The notes beneath the pieces are model-generated. The model ran no database searches and was not told the DNA's origin. It saw only the letters and a list, made by a program, of their open reading frames with translations. A program made the translations under genes and the position numbers. DNA of 64,000 nucleotides from Caballeronia novacaledonica. GTDB lineage: Bacteria > Pseudomonadota > Gammaproteobacteria > Burkholderiales > Burkholderiaceae. The stretch's first letter is position 1. Each line of letters starts with the position of its first letter. Below, piece by piece: positions 47,523 to 56,017 of the stretch. The stretch is from contig NZ_OGTP01000019.1 in NCBI RefSeq assembly GCF_900258035.1, positions 62,001 to 126,000 on the forward strand, given 5' to 3'.

Positions 47523-47729
47523 ATGAAGAAGATGACGTCCGCCGTAACCGTAGCGATCGCCGCGGCTTTGCTCGCAGCATCGAGCTCCGCTGCTTTCGCG
47601 CAAGCGAGCAGCACTCAGGCGTCTTCCTACTCGCCGCCGCAGTCGGAGCACAAGAAGAAGCCGAAGAAGCCGAAAAAACCGCATACGCCCGCGAAACCCG
47701 CAGGCGCGGAAAGCGGCCAGTCGCAGTAA
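47523..47729 (+). CDS. Small secreted Lys/Pro-rich protein
   Basis: 68 residues. A clear signal peptide (MKKMTSAVTVAIAAALLAASSSAAFAQ, cleavage after residue 26) precedes a mature part of about 42 residues, with Ser/Thr/Gln then a KKKPKKPKKPHTPAKP basic stretch. GGAG lies eight bases before the ATG. It is a single gene between metH and a bidirectional terminator. No family is recognised; strong basic charge suggests binding to anionic surfaces, nucleic acid or cell wall (inference). Confidence 0.75.
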   Translation: MKKMTSAVTVAIAAALLAASSSAAFAQASSTQASSYSPPQSEHKKKPKKPKKPHTPAKPAGAESGQSQ

Positions 47730-47772
47730 TTCGCAGCATCGCGACCGAAGCCGTCAGACGTTTCATCGGAAG

Positions 47773-47805
47773 AAAAAAACCCGCATCGGCAACGATGCGG
47801 GTTTT
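47773..47805. terminator. Bidirectional intrinsic terminator
   Basis: An 11-bp perfect stem (47778-47788 with 47793-47803) with a GCAA tetraloop, an A-run on the 5' side and T on the 3' side. It serves the small secreted gene (plus) and the DUF1840 gene (minus). Confidence 0.9.
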
Positions 47806-47832
47806 CGTTTGTCAGCCTGCCGAAAGCGTGAA

Positions 47833-48159
47833 TCAGACGCCCCAGAGAATGTCCGTGTTGTGCTTCTGCGCGAGGCGCAGCATGTCCAGAAACGGATAGG
47901 CGCGCTGCGCGAGCCCGATGGGAATCTCGTGCGGCTCGTGGCCTTCCTCGCCTTCGTGGAAATGTCCGTCGTGCTCGGCGCGCACCTTTTTGTCGGTGAC
48001 GACGGCCGCTTCGAGTTTCTGAATGGCCGAAGGCACTTCTTCGTGCGTGATGACGCCGCGCTCGTTGAGCTGTTTGCCGATGATGCCGAGCAAATATTCA
48101 GCGAGGTCTTCGAGCATCATGACATCCGGTGCGGCCGGGGTTTTGAATGTGATGAGCAT
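47833..48159 (-). CDS. DUF1840 family protein
   Basis: 108 residues, soluble. LITFKTPAAPDVMMLEDLAEYLLGIIGK and the C-terminal RAYPFLDMLRLAQKHNTDILWGV match DUF1840, a small beta-proteobacterial family of unknown function. A His/Glu/Gly-rich loop (AEHDGHFHEGEEGHEPHE) might bind metal. The ATG at 48159 has AGGA eight bases upstream; ATG 48189 is possible. It is divergent from argS. Confidence 0.87.
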   Translation of the reverse strand: MLITFKTPAAPDVMMLEDLAEYLLGIIGKQLNERGVITHEEVPSAIQKLEAAVVTDKKVRAEHDGHFHEGEEGHEPHEIPIGLAQRAYPFLDMLRLAQKHNTDILWGV

Positions 48160-48262
48160 GGCATGGTCCTTTTGTTTATGTTGGGTCATGGGCGGTTTGC
48201 AAAACGAAACGCGCAGACGATCCGGTCTCCCTGACAACATGACGACACCCTGATTCGACATA

Positions 48263-48276
48263 TTAGCACCTGCTAA
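48263..48276. promoter_or_regulatory. Palindrome at the argS promoter, candidate operator
   Basis: TTAGCA-CC-TGCTAA, a perfect 6+6 dyad overlapping the candidate -10 of argS and lying between divergent argS and DUF1840. The binding protein is unknown. Confidence 0.35.
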
Positions 48277-48279
48277 AAT
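48274..48279 (+). promoter_or_regulatory. Candidate -10 box of argS
   Basis: TAAAAT about 145 bp before the chosen argS start. No good -35 at 16-18 bp. Confidence 0.35.
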
Positions 48280-48418
48280 CCCCACTTTATGTGGTAGCCG
48301 GCTCCGTTCGGCTGCGAACATCACCTATCGGGCCGACGCGTCGCAAAGTCGCCCGTCCGAGTCGATGCAGACGCCGGCACGCGCCCGTCAGCTCCCGCTC
48401 CACTGGATCACATTCAGC

Positions 48419-50203
48419 ATGCTGCCCGCACATAAACTCACTCTCGAAACGCTCATCACCGACGCGGTCCAGCAGGTCGCGCAAGCCACTCAAGGCGCCA
48501 GCGAAGCGGCCTTCGTCGCGCCCACGATCGTCCTCGAACGACCGAAGGTCGCGGCGCACGGCGACGTGGCATCGAATGTCGCGATGCAGCTCGCCAAGCC
48601 GCTGCGCGCGAATCCGCGCCAGCTCGCGCAACAGATCGTCGATGCGCTGCTCGGCCTTCCGGCGGCGAAGGGTCTCGTCGAGAGCGCCGAAGTGGCGGGT
48701 CCCGGCTTCATCAATTTGCGTCTTGCCGCCACGGCGAAGCAAGCCGTGATCCCGGCCGTGCTGGGCGACGGCGCGCGCTTCGGCCGCTCGACGCGCGACG
48801 CGGGCCGGCACGTCCTCCTGGAATTCGTTTCCGCGAATCCGACGGGTCCGCTGCACGTCGGCCACGGCCGTCAGGCCGCGCTCGGCGACGCGCTCTCGAA
48901 CCTGCTCGAAACGCAGGGCTACGACGTGCATCGCGAGTTTTACTACAACGACGCGGGCGTGCAGATCGCCAACCTCGCCGCGTCGACGCAACTGCGCGCG
49001 CGCGGCCTCAAGCCGGGCGATGCCGAGTGGCCGGAAGCCGCGTACAACGGCGAGTACATCGCCGATATCGCGCGCGACTACATGGCGGGCGCAACCGTCG
49101 CGGCGAAAGATGGCGAGCCGGTCAAGGGCAAGGGCGACGTCGAGGATCTCGACGCCATTCGTCATTTCGCGGTCGCGTATCTGCGTCACGAACAGGACAT
49201 GGACCTGACCGCGTTCGGCGTGAAGTTCGACCAGTTCTATCTGGAGTCGTCGCTGTACAAGGAAGGCCGCGTCGAGAAAACGGTCGCGTCGCTCGTCGAT
49301 GCGGGCAAGACCTACGAGCAGGACGGCGCGCTGTGGCTGCGCACCACCGACGACGGCGACGACAAAGACCGCGTCATGAAGAAGTCCGACGGCACTTACA
49401 CGTATTTCGTGCCGGACGTCGCGTATCACGTGACCAAGTGGGAACGCGGCTACACGAAGGTCATCAACATTCAGGGCTCGGACCATCACGGCACCATCGC
49501 GCGCGTGCGCGCCGGCCTGCAAGGACTGGGCGTCGGCATTCCGAAGGGCTATCCCGACTACGTGCTGCACAAGATGGTGACCGTCATGCGCGACGGCCAG
49601 GAAGTGAAAATCTCCAAGCGCGCGGGCAGCTACGTGACCGTGCGCGATCTGATCGAATGGTCGGGCGGACTCACGCCGGGCCACGAGACCGCGCCCGACC
49701 AGATCGACGAAGAGACCATTCGTCGCGGCCGCGACGCCGTGCGCTTCTTCCTCATTTCGCGCAAGGCGGATACCGAGTTCGTGTTCGACATCGACCTCGC
49801 GCTCAAGCAGAACGACGAAAACCCGGTCTACTACGTGCAATACGCGCACGCGCGCATCTGCACGATTCTCGGCGACTGGAAGGACCGCTACGCCGGCGAC
49901 GTGTCGAAGGCCGCACAGGCCGACCTCTCGCCGCTGTCGAGCGATCGCGCGATGGCGCTGCTCAACAAGCTCGCCGAGTATCCGGAAATGCTCGCCCACG
50001 CCGCCGAAGAACTCGCGCCGCACGCGGTCGCGTTCTATCTGCGCGACCTCGCTGGCGAATTTCACTCGTTCTACAATGCGGAGCGCGTGCTCGTGGACGA
50101 TGAGAAGGAACGCACCGCGCGCATCGCGCTGCTGGCGGCGACTCGCCAGGTCCTCGAAAACGGTCTCGCGACCATCGGCGTTTCCGCTCCTCAAAAGATG
50201 TAA
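48419..50203 (+). CDS. argS: Arginyl-tRNA synthetase
   Basis: Class Ia aminoacyl-tRNA synthetase, 594 residues, cytosolic. An N-terminal Add-1 tRNA-binding domain precedes the HIGH-type motif HVGH (146-149) in SANPTGPLHVGHGRQAA and the KMSK-type VKISKRAG. The C-terminal DALR anticodon domain ends with VLENGLATIGVSAPQKM. The ATG at 48419 gives the conserved MLPAHKLTLETLI start; an upstream in-frame ATG at 48365 is rejected. A hairpin (50228-50250) without a separate T-run follows the gene. Confidence 0.97.
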   Translation: MLPAHKLTLETLITDAVQQVAQATQGASEAAFVAPTIVLERPKVAAHGDVASNVAMQLAKPLRANPRQLAQQIVDALLGLPAAKGLVESAEVAGPGFINLRLAATAKQAVIPAVLGDGARFGRSTRDAGRHVLLEFVSANPTGPLHVGHGRQAALGDALSNLLETQGYDVHREFYYNDAGVQIANLAASTQLRARGLKPGDAEWPEAAYNGEYIADIARDYMAGATVAAKDGEPVKGKGDVEDLDAIRHFAVAYLRHEQDMDLTAFGVKFDQFYLESSLYKEGRVEKTVASLVDAGKTYEQDGALWLRTTDDGDDKDRVMKKSDGTYTYFVPDVAYHVTKWERGYTKVINIQGSDHHGTIARVRAGLQGLGVGIPKGYPDYVLHKMVTVMRDGQEVKISKRAGSYVTVRDLIEWSGGLTPGHETAPDQIDEETIRRGRDAVRFFLISRKADTEFVFDIDLALKQNDENPVYYVQYAHARICTILGDWKDRYAGDVSKAAQADLSPLSSDRAMALLNKLAEYPEMLAHAAEELAPHAVAFYLRDLAGEFHSFYNAERVLVDDEKERTARIALLAATRQVLENGLATIGVSAPQKM

Positions 50204-50292
50204 TCGCCCGCTGCCCCGCTGTGCGCGCCGAAATTAGGATTTTTCGGCGTGCGCAGGCGGGAGCCTGGCGCTGGCGTGTCTCGACCCACGGC

Positions 50293-50298
50293 TATAAT
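50293..50298 (+). promoter_or_regulatory. Candidate -10 box of the SPOR gene
   Basis: Exact TATAAT, 42 bp before the ATG at 50340. The -35 is not obvious. Confidence 0.45.
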
Positions 50299-50339
50299 CG
50301 TCGCCCAACCAGAAGACTCTCTCGCAGGTGATTCATACG

Positions 50340-51089
50340 ATGGCAAAACCACGCCGCACATCGAAGCAGTCGAAGCAAACCGGGGGAACGTTTATCGGCA
50401 TCGTGCTGGGCCTGATCGTCGGCCTCGCGATCGCCGTGATCGTCGCGCTGTACATCACGCGCGCGCCCACGCCGTTCGTGGCGAAGGTCGCGCCGCCGTC
50501 GGATGCCAACTCCGCGCCCGCCGCCGCGCAGCCGTACGATCCGAATCGTCCGCTGCAAGGCAAGACGCCGGGCCAGGCGGTGCCGCAAGCTGCGCAGCCC
50601 ACGCCGCCGAACACCGCGCCGGGGCAGACCAACAATCAGACGCAGTCGTCGGGCATGCTCGACGAGCCGCAGATCGTCGAAGTGCCGCCTTCGGGCACGA
50701 CGGCATCCGCGCCGAAGACCGCGAGCACGGCGCCGGCGAAGAAGCCCGAAGCCGCGCCGAACGCAACGAGCAACGCGACCGCCACGCCGCCGAAGGGCGG
50801 CTCCGCGCCCGCCACGGCGAAGGCCACGCCGCCCGCGCCCGGCGAACCGAACACCGGTTATTTCCTGCAAGTGGGCGCATACAAGACGCAGGCGGACGCC
50901 GAGCAGCAGCGCGCGCGACTGGGCTTCCAGGGCTTCGAATCGAAGGTCACGCAGCGCGATGCGGGCGGCGTGACGTACTATCGTGTGCGCATCGGACCGT
51001 TCGCGAAGTTCGAGGACATGAACACCGCGCGCCAGCGCCTGTCCGATGCGGGCGTCGATACCGCCGTGATCCGTTTCTCGAAGCAATAA
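50340..51089 (+). CDS. SPOR-domain protein (FtsN-like layout)
   Basis: 249 residues. A short basic cytosolic N-terminus (MAKPRRTSKQSKQTGG), one membrane helix (about 18-40), an Ala/Pro-rich periplasmic linker and a C-terminal SPOR domain (TGYFLQVGAYKTQADAEQQRARLGFQG to VIRFSKQ) that binds denuded glycan at division sites. This is the order seen in FtsN. ATG 50340 is preferred over GTG 50328. It lies between argS and dsbA, the usual site of this FtsN-like gene in beta-proteobacteria. Confidence 0.9.
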   Translation: MAKPRRTSKQSKQTGGTFIGIVLGLIVGLAIAVIVALYITRAPTPFVAKVAPPSDANSAPAAAQPYDPNRPLQGKTPGQAVPQAAQPTPPNTAPGQTNNQTQSSGMLDEPQIVEVPPSGTTASAPKTASTAPAKKPEAAPNATSNATATPPKGGSAPATAKATPPAPGEPNTGYFLQVGAYKTQADAEQQRARLGFQGFESKVTQRDAGGVTYYRVRIGPFAKFEDMNTARQRLSDAGVDTAVIRFSKQ

Positions 51090-51223
51090 CGCAGCAAACG
51101 CCTGGGCCGCCGCAAGGCGGCCGCCCGGACGCTCCGGCATTTAAGGGTGGTTTAAGCGTCGTATGTCCCACTTACGGACCCGTTTCTATTCCGTCGCGTA
51201 TCCATTGCGTACCCTCTTCAATC

Positions 51224-51871
51224 ATGAAAAAAATCTTTAGCGCGTTGGCTCTTTCCCTTGGCATCGCAGCCGCGTCGATGAGCGTCGCCAGTTCGGCGAT
51301 GGCCGCGCCCGCCGCCGGCAAGGACTACACGGTGCTGGAAGCGCCTCAGCCGATCGCGTCGCCCGCGGGCAAGGTCGAGGTCATCGAGTTCTTCTGGTAC
51401 GGCTGCCCGCACTGCAACGAGTTCGAGCCGTATATCGAGGCATGGGCGAAGAAGCAGGGTCCGGACGTCGTGTTCAAGCGCGTGCCGGTGGCCTTCCGCG
51501 ACGACTTCATCCCGCACTCGAAGATGTATCACGCGCTCGACGCGCTCGGCGTCTCGGAGAAGGTCACGCCGGCCGTGTTCAACGAGATCCACGTGAAGAA
51601 GAACTATCTGCTGACGCCGCAGGCGCAGGCGAACTTCCTCAAGACGCAGGGCGTCGATCCGAAGAAGTACATGGAAGCGTATAACTCGTTCTCGACGCAA
51701 AGCGCGGTGCAGCGCGACGCCAAGCTCCTGCAGGACTACAAGATCGACGGCGTGCCGACGGTCGTCGTGCAGGGCAAGTACGAAACCGGTCCGGCGATGA
51801 CCAACAGCCTGCCGGCCACGACGCAGGTAATGGACTTCCTCGTCCAGCAAGTCCGCGACAAGAAGCTGTAA
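51224..51871 (+). CDS. dsbA: Thiol:disulfide interchange protein DsbA
   Basis: Periplasmic oxidase that introduces disulfides into exported proteins. It is 215 residues long. A signal peptide (to about residue 28, SSAMAAP) is followed by a thioredoxin fold with a helical insertion. The active site is C61-P-H-C64 in FFWYGCPHCNEFEP and the cis-proline is in DGVPTVVVQG. It is 134 nt after the SPOR gene. A cysteine-rich DUF3443 lipoprotein encoded about 1 kb away is a possible client. Confidence 0.96.
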   Translation: MKKIFSALALSLGIAAASMSVASSAMAAPAAGKDYTVLEAPQPIASPAGKVEVIEFFWYGCPHCNEFEPYIEAWAKKQGPDVVFKRVPVAFRDDFIPHSKMYHALDALGVSEKVTPAVFNEIHVKKNYLLTPQAQANFLKTQGVDPKKYMEAYNSFSTQSAVQRDAKLLQDYKIDGVPTVVVQGKYETGPAMTNSLPATTQVMDFLVQQVRDKKL

Positions 51872-51903
51872 ATCCCGCACGCGCCCGCATGACCGGAGTT
51901 CGT

Positions 51904-52662
51904 TTGAAAGTCTTCATCACCGGCGCGTCGAGCGGCATCGGCCTCGCACTGGCCGAAGAATACGTGAAGCGCGGGGCCGTGCTCGGCCTCGTCGCCCGTC
52001 GCGCCGACTCTCTCGCGGCCTTCGCGGCCCGCCATCCTCAAAGCTCCATCTCGATCTACCCCGCCGACGTGCGCAACCCCGACGCACTCGCCGATGCCGC
52101 GCGCCGCTTCATCGCGGAACATGGCTCGGCGGATGTCGTCATCGCGAACGCGGGCATGAGCGGCGGCGCGCTCACGGGCCACGGCGATCTCGACGCGTTC
52201 CGCACCATCATGGACGTGAACTACTTCGGCATGGTCGCGACGTTCGAGCCCTTCGTCGCGTCGATGACGGCCGCGCGGCGCGGCACGCTCGTCGGCATTG
52301 CGAGCGTCGCGGGCGTGCGCGGATTGCCGGGCGGCGGCGCGTATAGCGCGTCGAAATCGGCGGTGGCGAAGTATCTGGAAAGCTTGCGCGTCGAGATGCG
52401 GCCGCTCGGCGTGGCCGTCGTCACGATCGCGCCGGGTTACGTGCGCTCGGAGATGACCGCGCACAATCCGTATCGGATGCCGTTTCTCATGGACGCCGAG
52501 CGCTTCGCCGCGAAAACCGCCGACGCGATCGAGCGCAAGGTGCGCTACGCGACCTTTCCGTGGCAGATGCGCATCGTGGGCATGCTGATGCACGTGCTGC
52601 CGCGCTGGCTTTACGACGCGCTCGCCGAGCGCGCGCCACGCAAACCGCGCGTGGGCGAGTGA
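51904..52662 (+). CDS. Short-chain dehydrogenase/reductase
   Basis: Classical SDR of about 252 residues. NAD(P)-binding TGASSGIG, NAG in ANAGMSGG, catalytic Ser in GIASVAG and Y147-S-A-S-K151. A C-terminal hydrophobic, membrane-leaning helix (MRIVGMLMHVLPRWLY) is present. I favour the TTG at 51904 (MKVFITGASSGIG) because GGAG lies five bases upstream; the ATG at 51889 would place that site inside the gene. It is 32 nt after dsbA and followed by a strong terminator. Substrate unknown. Confidence 0.88.
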   Translation: MKVFITGASSGIGLALAEEYVKRGAVLGLVARRADSLAAFAARHPQSSISIYPADVRNPDALADAARRFIAEHGSADVVIANAGMSGGALTGHGDLDAFRTIMDVNYFGMVATFEPFVASMTAARRGTLVGIASVAGVRGLPGGGAYSASKSAVAKYLESLRVEMRPLGVAVVTIAPGYVRSEMTAHNPYRMPFLMDAERFAAKTADAIERKVRYATFPWQMRIVGMLMHVLPRWLYDALAERAPRKPRVGE

Positions 52663-52663
52663 T

Positions 52664-52697
52664 AAAAAAATGGCTGCGTAAAACGCAGCCATTTTTT
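52664..52697. terminator. Bidirectional intrinsic terminator
   Basis: A 9-bp stem (52671-52679 with 52683-52691), 3-nt loop, extended by A/T pairs and flanked by A7 and T6. It ends the dsbA-SDR unit (plus) and the DUF2844-DUF3443 unit (minus). Confidence 0.92.
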
Positions 52698-52748
52698 CAT
52701 TCGCGGACCGCCTGACCGGAATCGGTCTCCGGTCAGGTCATCGCTACA

Positions 52749-54056
52749 TCAGAACGCGACGTACGCCGGGCTGTTCGGCATCTCGAATCCGACATACACG
52801 TGCCGCCCGTAGAAGAACGGCAAGCCGAAGTCGAAGAAGTTCGACATGCCCAACTGGCCACCGAGGCTGTTGAAGGCGAACCGGGTTTTGCCCGAGGTCA
52901 GCGTGCTCGCATTTCCGAGCAGGAACGGAACGGCCGCGCTGTTGCCTTCGGTGCCGGTGATGGTCGTCGAGAGCGACTGCTGCGAGCTCGGACAATAGAA
53001 CGCCGACGAACTCGAGCACTGCGGGAAACTGTCCCGGAAGAAGTTTCCGTTCGAGCCGGAGTCGAAGAACGTTTTGTACGTCCTTCCCTTGTACACGCCA
53101 CTGAGGTCGCCGTACGGGTCCGTGCCGTACTTCGTCACGCCGCTGACCGTGTTGTTGCTCTGCGTGCCGATGCCGAATATCAACACGCCGCTCGCACTGG
53201 CCGCGCCGCCATCGGGAACCGGCGGCAACTGCACGATCACGCCGTTGTTGTTGACGGCGAACTTCGTGACGGGATTCGTCACCTGCTGCGCGAGCGGCAC
53301 GGCGACGGCCGTGCAATTCGCGCCGTTGCTGCACGAGAAGTACATCGCGTTCAGCGCCGTGGTCACGCATCCGGTGCCGCAGTCGTACGTCTGCGGGCCG
53401 ATGCCGAGAATGCCGTTCGCGCCGATGTCGCCGACCTCGTTCTCATCGTTGCCGGACGGACAGCCGTTATCGCCGGTCGGCGCCGACGATGCGCTCAGGT
53501 CGCCGATGATCTGGATCGGCACGCTCGACGCGACTTCCGTGCCGATCTTCACGTCGGCGGTGCGCACGGTGCCCCACGTGAAGCCGTCGGCGAAGCCCGC
53601 GCATTCGGCGAGTTGTCCGCCGTTCGACGCGCTCGAAACAGGCAGGCTGCCAAGCACGGACTGCGCCGCCGATCCGAGAACGCGCAGGCCGAAGGACGCC
53701 GTATCGACCTGAATGTTGTCGATCTGCTTGCAGACCGACGAACCCGGCGCGCATATCGTCACCGAGACGTTCGGAATGTTGACGAAGCCCGCGACGCCGC
53801 TGTTGACGTTGATCGGCACGGCGTTGGTGCCGTTGGCCGCGATCGGCTGCGCATTCGCGCCGCTGGTGGACGAACTTCCGCCGCCCGAACCGCCCGAACC
53901 GCCCGACGAGCCGCTGTTGCTGGAACTGCTGGAATCGTCGCCGCCACCGCCGCAGGCCGCGAGCATGACGGAGAGAAAGAGCACGCCGAGCCAGCGGGCC
54001 AGGCCGCCGCGACGGAGTGAAGAGAAGGCGGGATGGCCGAGTGTCGTTCGCTGCAT
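52749..54056 (-). CDS. DUF3443 lipoprotein with pepsin-like aspartic protease signatures
   Basis: 435 residues. Lipoprotein signal with lipobox LAAC (Cys35), then a Gly/Ser-rich linker of about 30 residues, then a beta-rich domain. By eye this domain follows the pepsin layout: NIQVDTASFGLRV (Asp118, first DTG-like site but DTA), a flap-like FADGFTWGTVRTADVKIG, ANGILGIG (213-220), SGVLIFGIG (290-297), TFFDSGSNGNFF (Asp332, second site) and a last strand FFYGRHVYVGFE. Ten cysteines follow the lipid Cys. The family has no assigned function that I know of; protease activity is inference. GGGAG precedes the ATG. It is 17 nt after the DUF2844 gene. Confidence 0.85.
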   Translation of the reverse strand: MQRTTLGHPAFSSLRRGGLARWLGVLFLSVMLAACGGGGDDSSSSSNSGSSGGSGGSGGGSSSTSGANAQPIAANGTNAVPINVNSGVAGFVNIPNVSVTICAPGSSVCKQIDNIQVDTASFGLRVLGSAAQSVLGSLPVSSASNGGQLAECAGFADGFTWGTVRTADVKIGTEVASSVPIQIIGDLSASSAPTGDNGCPSGNDENEVGDIGANGILGIGPQTYDCGTGCVTTALNAMYFSCSNGANCTAVAVPLAQQVTNPVTKFAVNNNGVIVQLPPVPDGGAASASGVLIFGIGTQSNNTVSGVTKYGTDPYGDLSGVYKGRTYKTFFDSGSNGNFFRDSFPQCSSSSAFYCPSSQQSLSTTITGTEGNSAAVPFLLGNASTLTSGKTRFAFNSLGGQLGMSNFFDFGLPFFYGRHVYVGFEMPNSPAYVAF

Positions 54057-54073
54057 ACTGAGTCTCCCGTCGC

Positions 54074-54604
54074 TTACTGGATATCGCTGGCGGACACGCC
54101 GGCGGGCAACGATTGCGGCAGATACGCGCTGCCCGCGAACGAGCCCATGTGGCCGCCCGATTCCACGACGAGCCCGGAATCCTGCACGCTCACCGGACCA
54201 CGGCCGCCGCGCGCCGCGCGCTGCGCCTTCAGGCCCTGTTGATATTGCGGAAAATAGCTGCCGAGCAGGCTGGCGAGATCCGGCACACGCGGACCGTGCC
54301 ACGCGACGCCGAATACGACGCCCTGCGCGGACAGGTATTCGTTGATGATCGTGCCGCTCGCGAGCGTGGTCGTGTGAACGGTGTAATTCGACGCCGATGT
54401 CGACGATGCGTTCGACGCACCGCTTGCGACCGCCGCCCGCGCGACCGCGGTCGTGGACGCGGTGGCGGCGCCTTGCGGCGCGGCCATCGGCTCGCCGCCG
54501 AGCACTGCGTAGGCGGGCGCTGCCGCGCACACGCCGAGCGCGCCGGCGATGATCGCGAGCGCGCTTACAAGATGCCCATGACGGGATTGCTTCGGTGCCT
54601 TCAC
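54074..54604 (-). CDS. DUF2844 secreted protein
   Basis: 176 residues. A signal peptide (cleavage after AYA, about residue 33) is followed by an Ala/Ser/Thr-rich stretch and a compact domain (NYTVHTTTLASGTIINEYLSAQ, VVFGVAWHGPRVPDLASLLGSYFPQYQ) typical of DUF2844. Function unknown. The start is GTG at 54604, with AGGAGG about six bases upstream. It is first in a two-gene unit with the DUF3443 lipoprotein, suggesting a partner, inhibitor or substrate of that protein (inference). Confidence 0.86.
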   Translation of the reverse strand: MKAPKQSRHGHLVSALAIIAGALGVCAAAPAYAVLGGEPMAAPQGAATASTTAVARAAVASGASNASSTSASNYTVHTTTLASGTIINEYLSAQGVVFGVAWHGPRVPDLASLLGSYFPQYQQGLKAQRAARGGRGPVSVQDSGLVVESGGHMGSFAGSAYLPQSLPAGVSASDIQ

Positions 54605-54770
54605 TGGGCCTCCTATCGGTTACCGGTCGGCCGCGTGCCCCTTGCTCGCGGCCGGCGCTGGACGATTGAGTGACAGATGCGCCACCGCATTTCGCCCCTG
54701 TTTGTCGAGCGCGAATACCATCAGTATGCCAGCCACGAGGAATAGTCCTAACGTTCGCAAACGCACACAA

Positions 54771-54806
54771 TAAAAAACGCGAAGCGCAATGGTATGCGCT
54801 TCGCGT
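54771..54806 (-). terminator. Intrinsic terminator of the che operon
   Basis: A 12-bp perfect stem (54777-54788 with 54795-54806), 6-nt loop and a T-run on the minus strand, about 50 bp after the cheZ stop. Confidence 0.93.
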
Positions 54807-54855
54807 GTGTTTGCAACGCTGAGTACGTCGAAGTTACGACAACTTACAAAATGCC

Positions 54856-55569
54856 TCAGAAGCCGAGACTCGCCAGCAAATCGTCCACCTGCGACTGATC
54901 CTGCACGACGTCGCTGCGCCCTTCCGGATTGATCTGCGGTCCGTTGAGCAGGCTTTCCGGACTGCCCGTCGACGACGACATCAGCGCCGCCGCCGACGCC
55001 GCGAACTGCTCGCGCCGCTCCGGCGCGATATTTTCGAGCAACACACCCAGCAATTGCTGCTCGATCAGATACACGACGTCCGTAATCTTCTTGATCACCT
55101 GGCCGGTCAGATCCTGGAAGTCCTGCGCGAGCATGATTTCCAGCAATTGCGCGTTGGTGGCCTGAGTGCGTTCCGGCACGCTCTGCAGGAACGTGCGCGT
55201 TTGCGCCATCAATTCGCCCGCTTCGCCCTGTGCGAGCGGCGCGTCGTACCATTTGGCCCAGCGCGCGTCGAGCGCCTGCGCTTCCGTCTGCATCGCTTCC
55301 TGCATCGGCTTCGCGAGTTCGATCGCGTTGAGCGCGCGCTCGGCGGCCTGCTCGGTCATCGTGGCGACATATTTCAAGCGGTCGCGCGCGTCGGGAACGG
55401 CTTGCGCGGCGGCTTCCACCTGTTTGTCGAGGCCGAGCTCGCGCATCGAATCGCGCAAGGTGCGCGTCAGTTGCCCGATGCGCGCGAGGATGCGATCGCT
55501 CGACGGATCGCCCTCGATCTCGGCCGCCGCGGCGACCGCGGCGGCGAATTCAGTGGTCAGATCGTTCAC
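54856..55569 (-). CDS. cheZ: CheY-P phosphatase CheZ
   Basis: 237 residues, cytosolic, mostly a long helical hairpin. The catalytic segment AQDFQDLTGQVIKKI supplies Asp153 and Gln157, equivalent to E. coli Asp143 and Gln147. The C-terminal helix SQVDDLLASLGF is the CheY-binding end. The start is GTG at 55569 with GGGGAG six bases upstream. It is 2 nt after cheY and last in the operon. Confidence 0.96.
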   Translation of the reverse strand: MNDLTTEFAAAVAAAAEIEGDPSSDRILARIGQLTRTLRDSMRELGLDKQVEAAAQAVPDARDRLKYVATMTEQAAERALNAIELAKPMQEAMQTEAQALDARWAKWYDAPLAQGEAGELMAQTRTFLQSVPERTQATNAQLLEIMLAQDFQDLTGQVIKKITDVVYLIEQQLLGVLLENIAPERREQFAASAAALMSSSTGSPESLLNGPQINPEGRSDVVQDQSQVDDLLASLGF

Positions 55570-55571
55570 GA

Positions 55572-55967
55572 TCAGCTCCCCGCTTTGGCCATCTTCTCGA
55601 GAATCTTGGTGAGCTTCTCGTCGAGCGTGGCGGCCGTGAAGGGCTTCACCACATAACCGTTCGCGCCCGCCTGCGCCGCCGCGATGATGTTCTCCTTCTT
55701 CGATTCCGCCGTCACCATCAGCACCGGCAGATGCGCGAGCGTCGCGTCGGCGCGGATCTGCTGGAGCATCGAAAGGCCGTCGAGATTCGGCATGTTCCAG
55801 TCGGTGATCACGAAGTCGAAACCGCCGCCGCGCAGGCGCGCGAGACCCGCCGCGCCGTCTTCGGCTTCGTCGACGTTGCCGTAGCCCAGCTCCTTGAGCA
55901 GGTTACGCACGATACGGCGCATCGTCGGAAAATCGTCGACGACGAGGATCTTCATGTTCTTGTCCAT
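55572..55967 (-). CDS. cheY: Chemotaxis response regulator CheY
   Basis: 131 residues, single receiver domain. Asp pair DD 11-12, phospho-acceptor Asp56 in VITDWNMPN, switch Thr in VTAESKKEN and Lys in VVKPF. Phosphorylated by CheA, it binds the flagellar motor switch. GGGAG precedes two adjacent ATGs (55970 and 55967); the second has better spacing. It lies immediately before cheZ. Confidence 0.96.
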   Translation of the reverse strand: MDKNMKILVVDDFPTMRRIVRNLLKELGYGNVDEAEDGAAGLARLRGGGFDFVITDWNMPNLDGLSMLQQIRADATLAHLPVLMVTAESKKENIIAAAQAGANGYVVKPFTAATLDEKLTKILEKMAKAGS

Positions 55968-56017
55968 CATTACTCCCTTGAGTTCTCAATGCGGCGGCGC
56001 CGCTTAATCCAAAAAGT

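Noticed and set aside
50249..51871. Open frame of 540 codons running into dsbA
   Set aside because: Only the last 216 codons (from 51224) are DsbA with a proper signal peptide; the upstream part is an Arg/Ala-rich shadow of the SPOR gene in another frame.
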